NCBI RefSeq assembly: GCF_013393945.1
Contig: NZ_CP040297.1
Coordinates: 3,566,001 to 3,630,000, forward strand
DNA: 64,000 nucleotides
Source: Nostoc sp. TCL26-01
GTDB taxonomy: Bacteria; Cyanobacteriota; Cyanobacteriia; Cyanobacteriales; Nostocaceae
Reading direction: 5' to 3'
Below, in pieces: positions 62,369 through 64,000 of the stretch. Numbering within the stretch: position 1 is the first letter of the stretch; each line of letters begins with the position of its first letter. The notes below the pieces were generated by a model, which worked only from the letters and a program-made list of their open reading frames with translations, did no database searches and had not been told where the DNA came from. A program made the translations under genes and the position numbers.

Positions 62369-62514
62369 CAGTCAAATTATTCACTCCCCCACTCACCACT
62401 CAGCACTCCCTCACTCCCCAAATCAGTTACCAGTTATCAGTTATCAGTTACCAGTTAATAAACGTTCACTGTTTACTGTTCACTGTTCACTGTTTACACC
62501 CCTCACTCCCTCAC

Positions 62515-63135
62515 TCAGCACTCCCCTGTCACTATCATCAAGCCCCACAAGATACCGAAACGGACTCTTTTGGAACGACGAATTGATAAATCGGCGGTTG
62601 TTAGCAGGTGGTGGAGTTCGTTTTGGTTGTAACAACCTTTGTAGGCTGGGTCAATAATTCTGAGTATGATGTCTAGTAGTTTACACGATAGGTAATCTCG
62701 ACACCAATCTAAGATAATTAGTCTACCATTTGGTTTGAGAACTCGTCTCATTTCCTGTAGTACGGTATTGGGGTTGTCAAAGTAGTGAAAGGAGCTAGCT
62801 GAGACAATGACATCAAAACTATCATTAGCAAATGGTAGGGATGCTGCACTGGCATTGTAAAACGAAAGTTGAGGGTAAGAGCTACATTTTTGTTTGGCGA
62901 TCGCCAGCATTGACTCAGAAATATCTACCCCAACCATTTGTTGTAATGGGTTCTCGCTCAAAATTAATCTTTCAAACTCACCAGTCCCGCACGCCACATC
63001 CAGCACAGTCTCCTGTGGTGATATATCGGCCCAGGTTTTCAGAAAGGATAATGTGTTAGATATATAACTTTGCCAACGTGTATCGTAAATTGTAGCCAAT
63101 TTGTCATACTGCTGACGAACTCTAGCTTCAGCCAT
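62515..63135 (-). CDS. class I SAM-dependent methyltransferase (methyltransf_11 type)
   Basis: 206 residues from the ATG at 63135 (MAEARVRQQYDKLATIYDTR); an ATG at 63195 would add twenty. SAM motif I is VLDVACGTGEFERLI. Motif II has VGVDISESMLAIAKQKC. Then come SLPFANDSFDVIVSASSFHY and VLKPNGRLIILDWCRD. It looks like a ubiquinone/menaquinone or small-molecule methylase, substrate unknown. The last codons (VTGEC-stop) are supplied by the adjoining GAGTGCTGA repeat. Confidence 0.85.
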   Translation of the reverse strand: MAEARVRQQYDKLATIYDTRWQSYISNTLSFLKTWADISPQETVLDVACGTGEFERLILSENPLQQMVGVDISESMLAIAKQKCSSYPQLSFYNASAASLPFANDSFDVIVSASSFHYFDNPNTVLQEMRRVLKPNGRLIILDWCRDYLSCKLLDIILRIIDPAYKGCYNQNELHHLLTTADLSIRRSKRVRFGILWGLMIVTGEC

Positions 63136-63195
63136 AGAGATGTTTGTAGAGAATATAAAACTTTGGCATCCCGAAACACTTTGGAATTTAATCAA

Positions 63196-63510
63196 TTAAC
63201 CGACTTGGGAAATTACTTGTCCAATTTCTTGCAATGTTATACCTGTTGCCAACATTGCCCGAATTAATAGTTCTATCGAAACAGAAGCATCAGCATTTTC
63301 TGCATTGGCAATTCGGGATTGACTGGATTGGATTTTTTCGGCTAATTCTGCTTGTGTCATCATTTTCTTGCGCTGTTCTTTCAGCTTACGACTTAAAGCT
63401 AATTTAATCTCAATTAAAGCATCTTCTTCTTTTGAAGTCTTTAAAAATTCTGAAACAGTTCCAACTTTCCAACCTTTTGCTTCTAATCTTTTTCTCTTTA
63501 CTTCATCCAT
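63196..63510 (-). CDS. XRE-family HTH regulator (antitoxin-like)
   Basis: 104 residues. The HTH lies in the C-terminal half: KMMTQAELAEKIQSSQSRIA, then NAENADASVSIELLIRAMLA. The N-terminus (MDEVKRKRLEAKGWKVGTVS, EFLKTSKEEDALIEIKLALS) is typical of HigA-like antitoxins with upstream RelE-type partners. No toxin is encoded directly upstream within 440 bp, so it may be an orphan. A partial second copy starts near the right edge. Confidence 0.84.
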   Translation of the reverse strand: MDEVKRKRLEAKGWKVGTVSEFLKTSKEEDALIEIKLALSRKLKEQRKKMMTQAELAEKIQSSQSRIANAENADASVSIELLIRAMLATGITLQEIGQVISQVG

Positions 63511-63949
63511 AATTTTACTATTGTAATTAACCCTCTTTAATCACTCTTGTCAGATAAAAATCTAAAATCCTTATTTTTCAAGACTTTTATCAATCTAAGC
63601 GTAGGTTGAGTTGAGGAACGAAACCCAACATCCGAAAACCCTGGTTTTGTTGGGTTTCACTTCGTTCAACCCAACCTACACCTATTTTTATTTCTCCAAA
63701 GTGATAAAAGAGGGTTAATCTTGTATGTCTCAATCGTATTTACTCAATCATTAAAACTTCCAACTATAAAAATATCTCACTTTCAAAGGTAAAATTCATG
63801 CGGCAATTATTTTACGCTTGAAAATATTATCTAAAAATTTCATGATTTGGTGTTGGGTTACGGCGCAATAGAGCTTTACCATGTTGCCGTCAATATCTTT
63901 TGTGTGCTTCCAACCAACCTACAAGAAATTCTAAAATATTACTCATGAT
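63511..63949. other. 439-bp spacer between two XRE-type genes
   Basis: Apart from the fold-back at 63602-63679, only AT-rich DNA and a second GTTGGGTTACGGCGC fragment (63853-63867) are seen. No full gene was found. Confidence 0.5.
63602..63679. repeat. TAGGTTG... dispersed inverted repeat
   Basis: TAGGTTGAGTTGAGGAACGA followed by AACCCAACA pairs with TGTTGGGTTTCACTTCGTTC followed by AACCCAACCTA, a near-perfect fold-back of about 30 bp per arm. It belongs to the GAACGAAGTGAAACCCAACA family frequent in Nostoc. Confidence 0.82.
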
Positions 63950-64000
63950 CTACGTCTTCAGGAGATTTCTTGCCGTTGCCAACATCACCCGAATTAATAG
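63950..64000 (-). CDS. second XRE-type antitoxin-like gene, 3' end only
   Basis: On the minus strand the last 51 bases read LLIRVMLATARNLLKT-stop. This parallels LLIRAMLATGITLQEI in the gene at 63196-63510. At DNA level TTGCCAACAT and CCCGAATTAATAG are shared. So the window ends inside a paralogue or decayed duplicate of the same regulator. The 3' end differs, with an earlier stop. Confidence 0.55.
   Translation of the reverse strand, partial: LLIRVMLATARNLLKT

Overview
The window is chromosomal DNA from a filamentous, heterocyst-type cyanobacterium of the Nostoc/Anabaena group. Four things point there. The octamer GCGATCGC (HIP1) recurs throughout genes and spacers. The spacers are filled with heptanucleotide short tandem repeats (TGACTAA/TGACCAT, CCCCAAT and CCCTATT types) and small palindromes typical of these genomes. 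The gene set is cyanobacterial: lrtA, a BCT1-type bicarbonate transporter, ycf54, a C-DES-type cystine lyase and a PGM1-type ATP-grasp protein. Finally, the DNA is moderately AT-rich with long intergenic spacers. No rRNA, tRNA, CRISPR array or intact insertion sequence was recognised.

Layout. 1-7400: an acyltransferase-like membrane protein cut by the left edge, two small unknown genes, a PrxQ/Bcp peroxiredoxin, the ribosome hibernation factor LrtA with a long upstream region, lipB, a proline-rich secreted protein, and a sigma-70 family factor followed by an unknown gene. 7800-10260: an amino-acid ABC transporter (binding protein and permease, no ATPase nearby), a dead DUF433-type fragment and a lipoprotein nuclease, with a duplicated scrap of the nuclease gene. 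10460-18312: pepP, a seven-bladed FG-GAP propeller protein, a Tat-exported metallo-beta-lactamase-fold protein that has lost its metal ligands, trpG, a phosphoribulokinase-family protein and the PGM1-type ligase. 18637-21078: an accessory patch of two toxin-antitoxin-like pairs, gene debris and small unknowns. 21698-35381: a GMC oxidoreductase, rlmN, a U32 peptidase carrying two repeat-derived in-frame insertions, a C-DES-like lyase, a RecB-like nuclease, a DUF6888/DUF6887-like pair, exoD, higBA and a lipid kinase.

35806-41821: a four-gene ABC operon on the minus strand, cmpA-cmpB-cmpC-cmpD. The binding protein matches the bicarbonate protein CmpA better than the nitrate protein NrtA. Between cmpC and cmpD lie an undescribed open frame made of twelve heptapeptide repeats, and a 206-bp miniature transposon-like element with an 11-bp target duplication. 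42527-49000: SelO, an alpha/beta hydrolase, two unknown proteins, an orphan FtsE and a WecG/TagA-type glycosyltransferase. 49620-52635: a signalling set of a LuxR-type response regulator, a receiver-PP2C phosphatase and an RsbW-like kinase. 52808-64000: a homocysteine-biosynthesis (DUF39) protein, a TPR membrane protein, a hybrid histidine kinase with an ethylene-receptor-type sensor domain, pdxJ, a SnoaL-like protein, a second miniature element, ycf54, an exported protein, a methyltransferase and an XRE regulator with a second partial copy at the right edge.

The most distinctive signals are the heptapeptide-repeat frame inside the cmp operon, the repeat-to-protein insertions in the U32 peptidase, the conserved ethylene-binding residues in the hybrid kinase, and two clean miniature elements with target duplications. 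All functional calls rest on recognised motifs and remembered family sequences. No database search was run.
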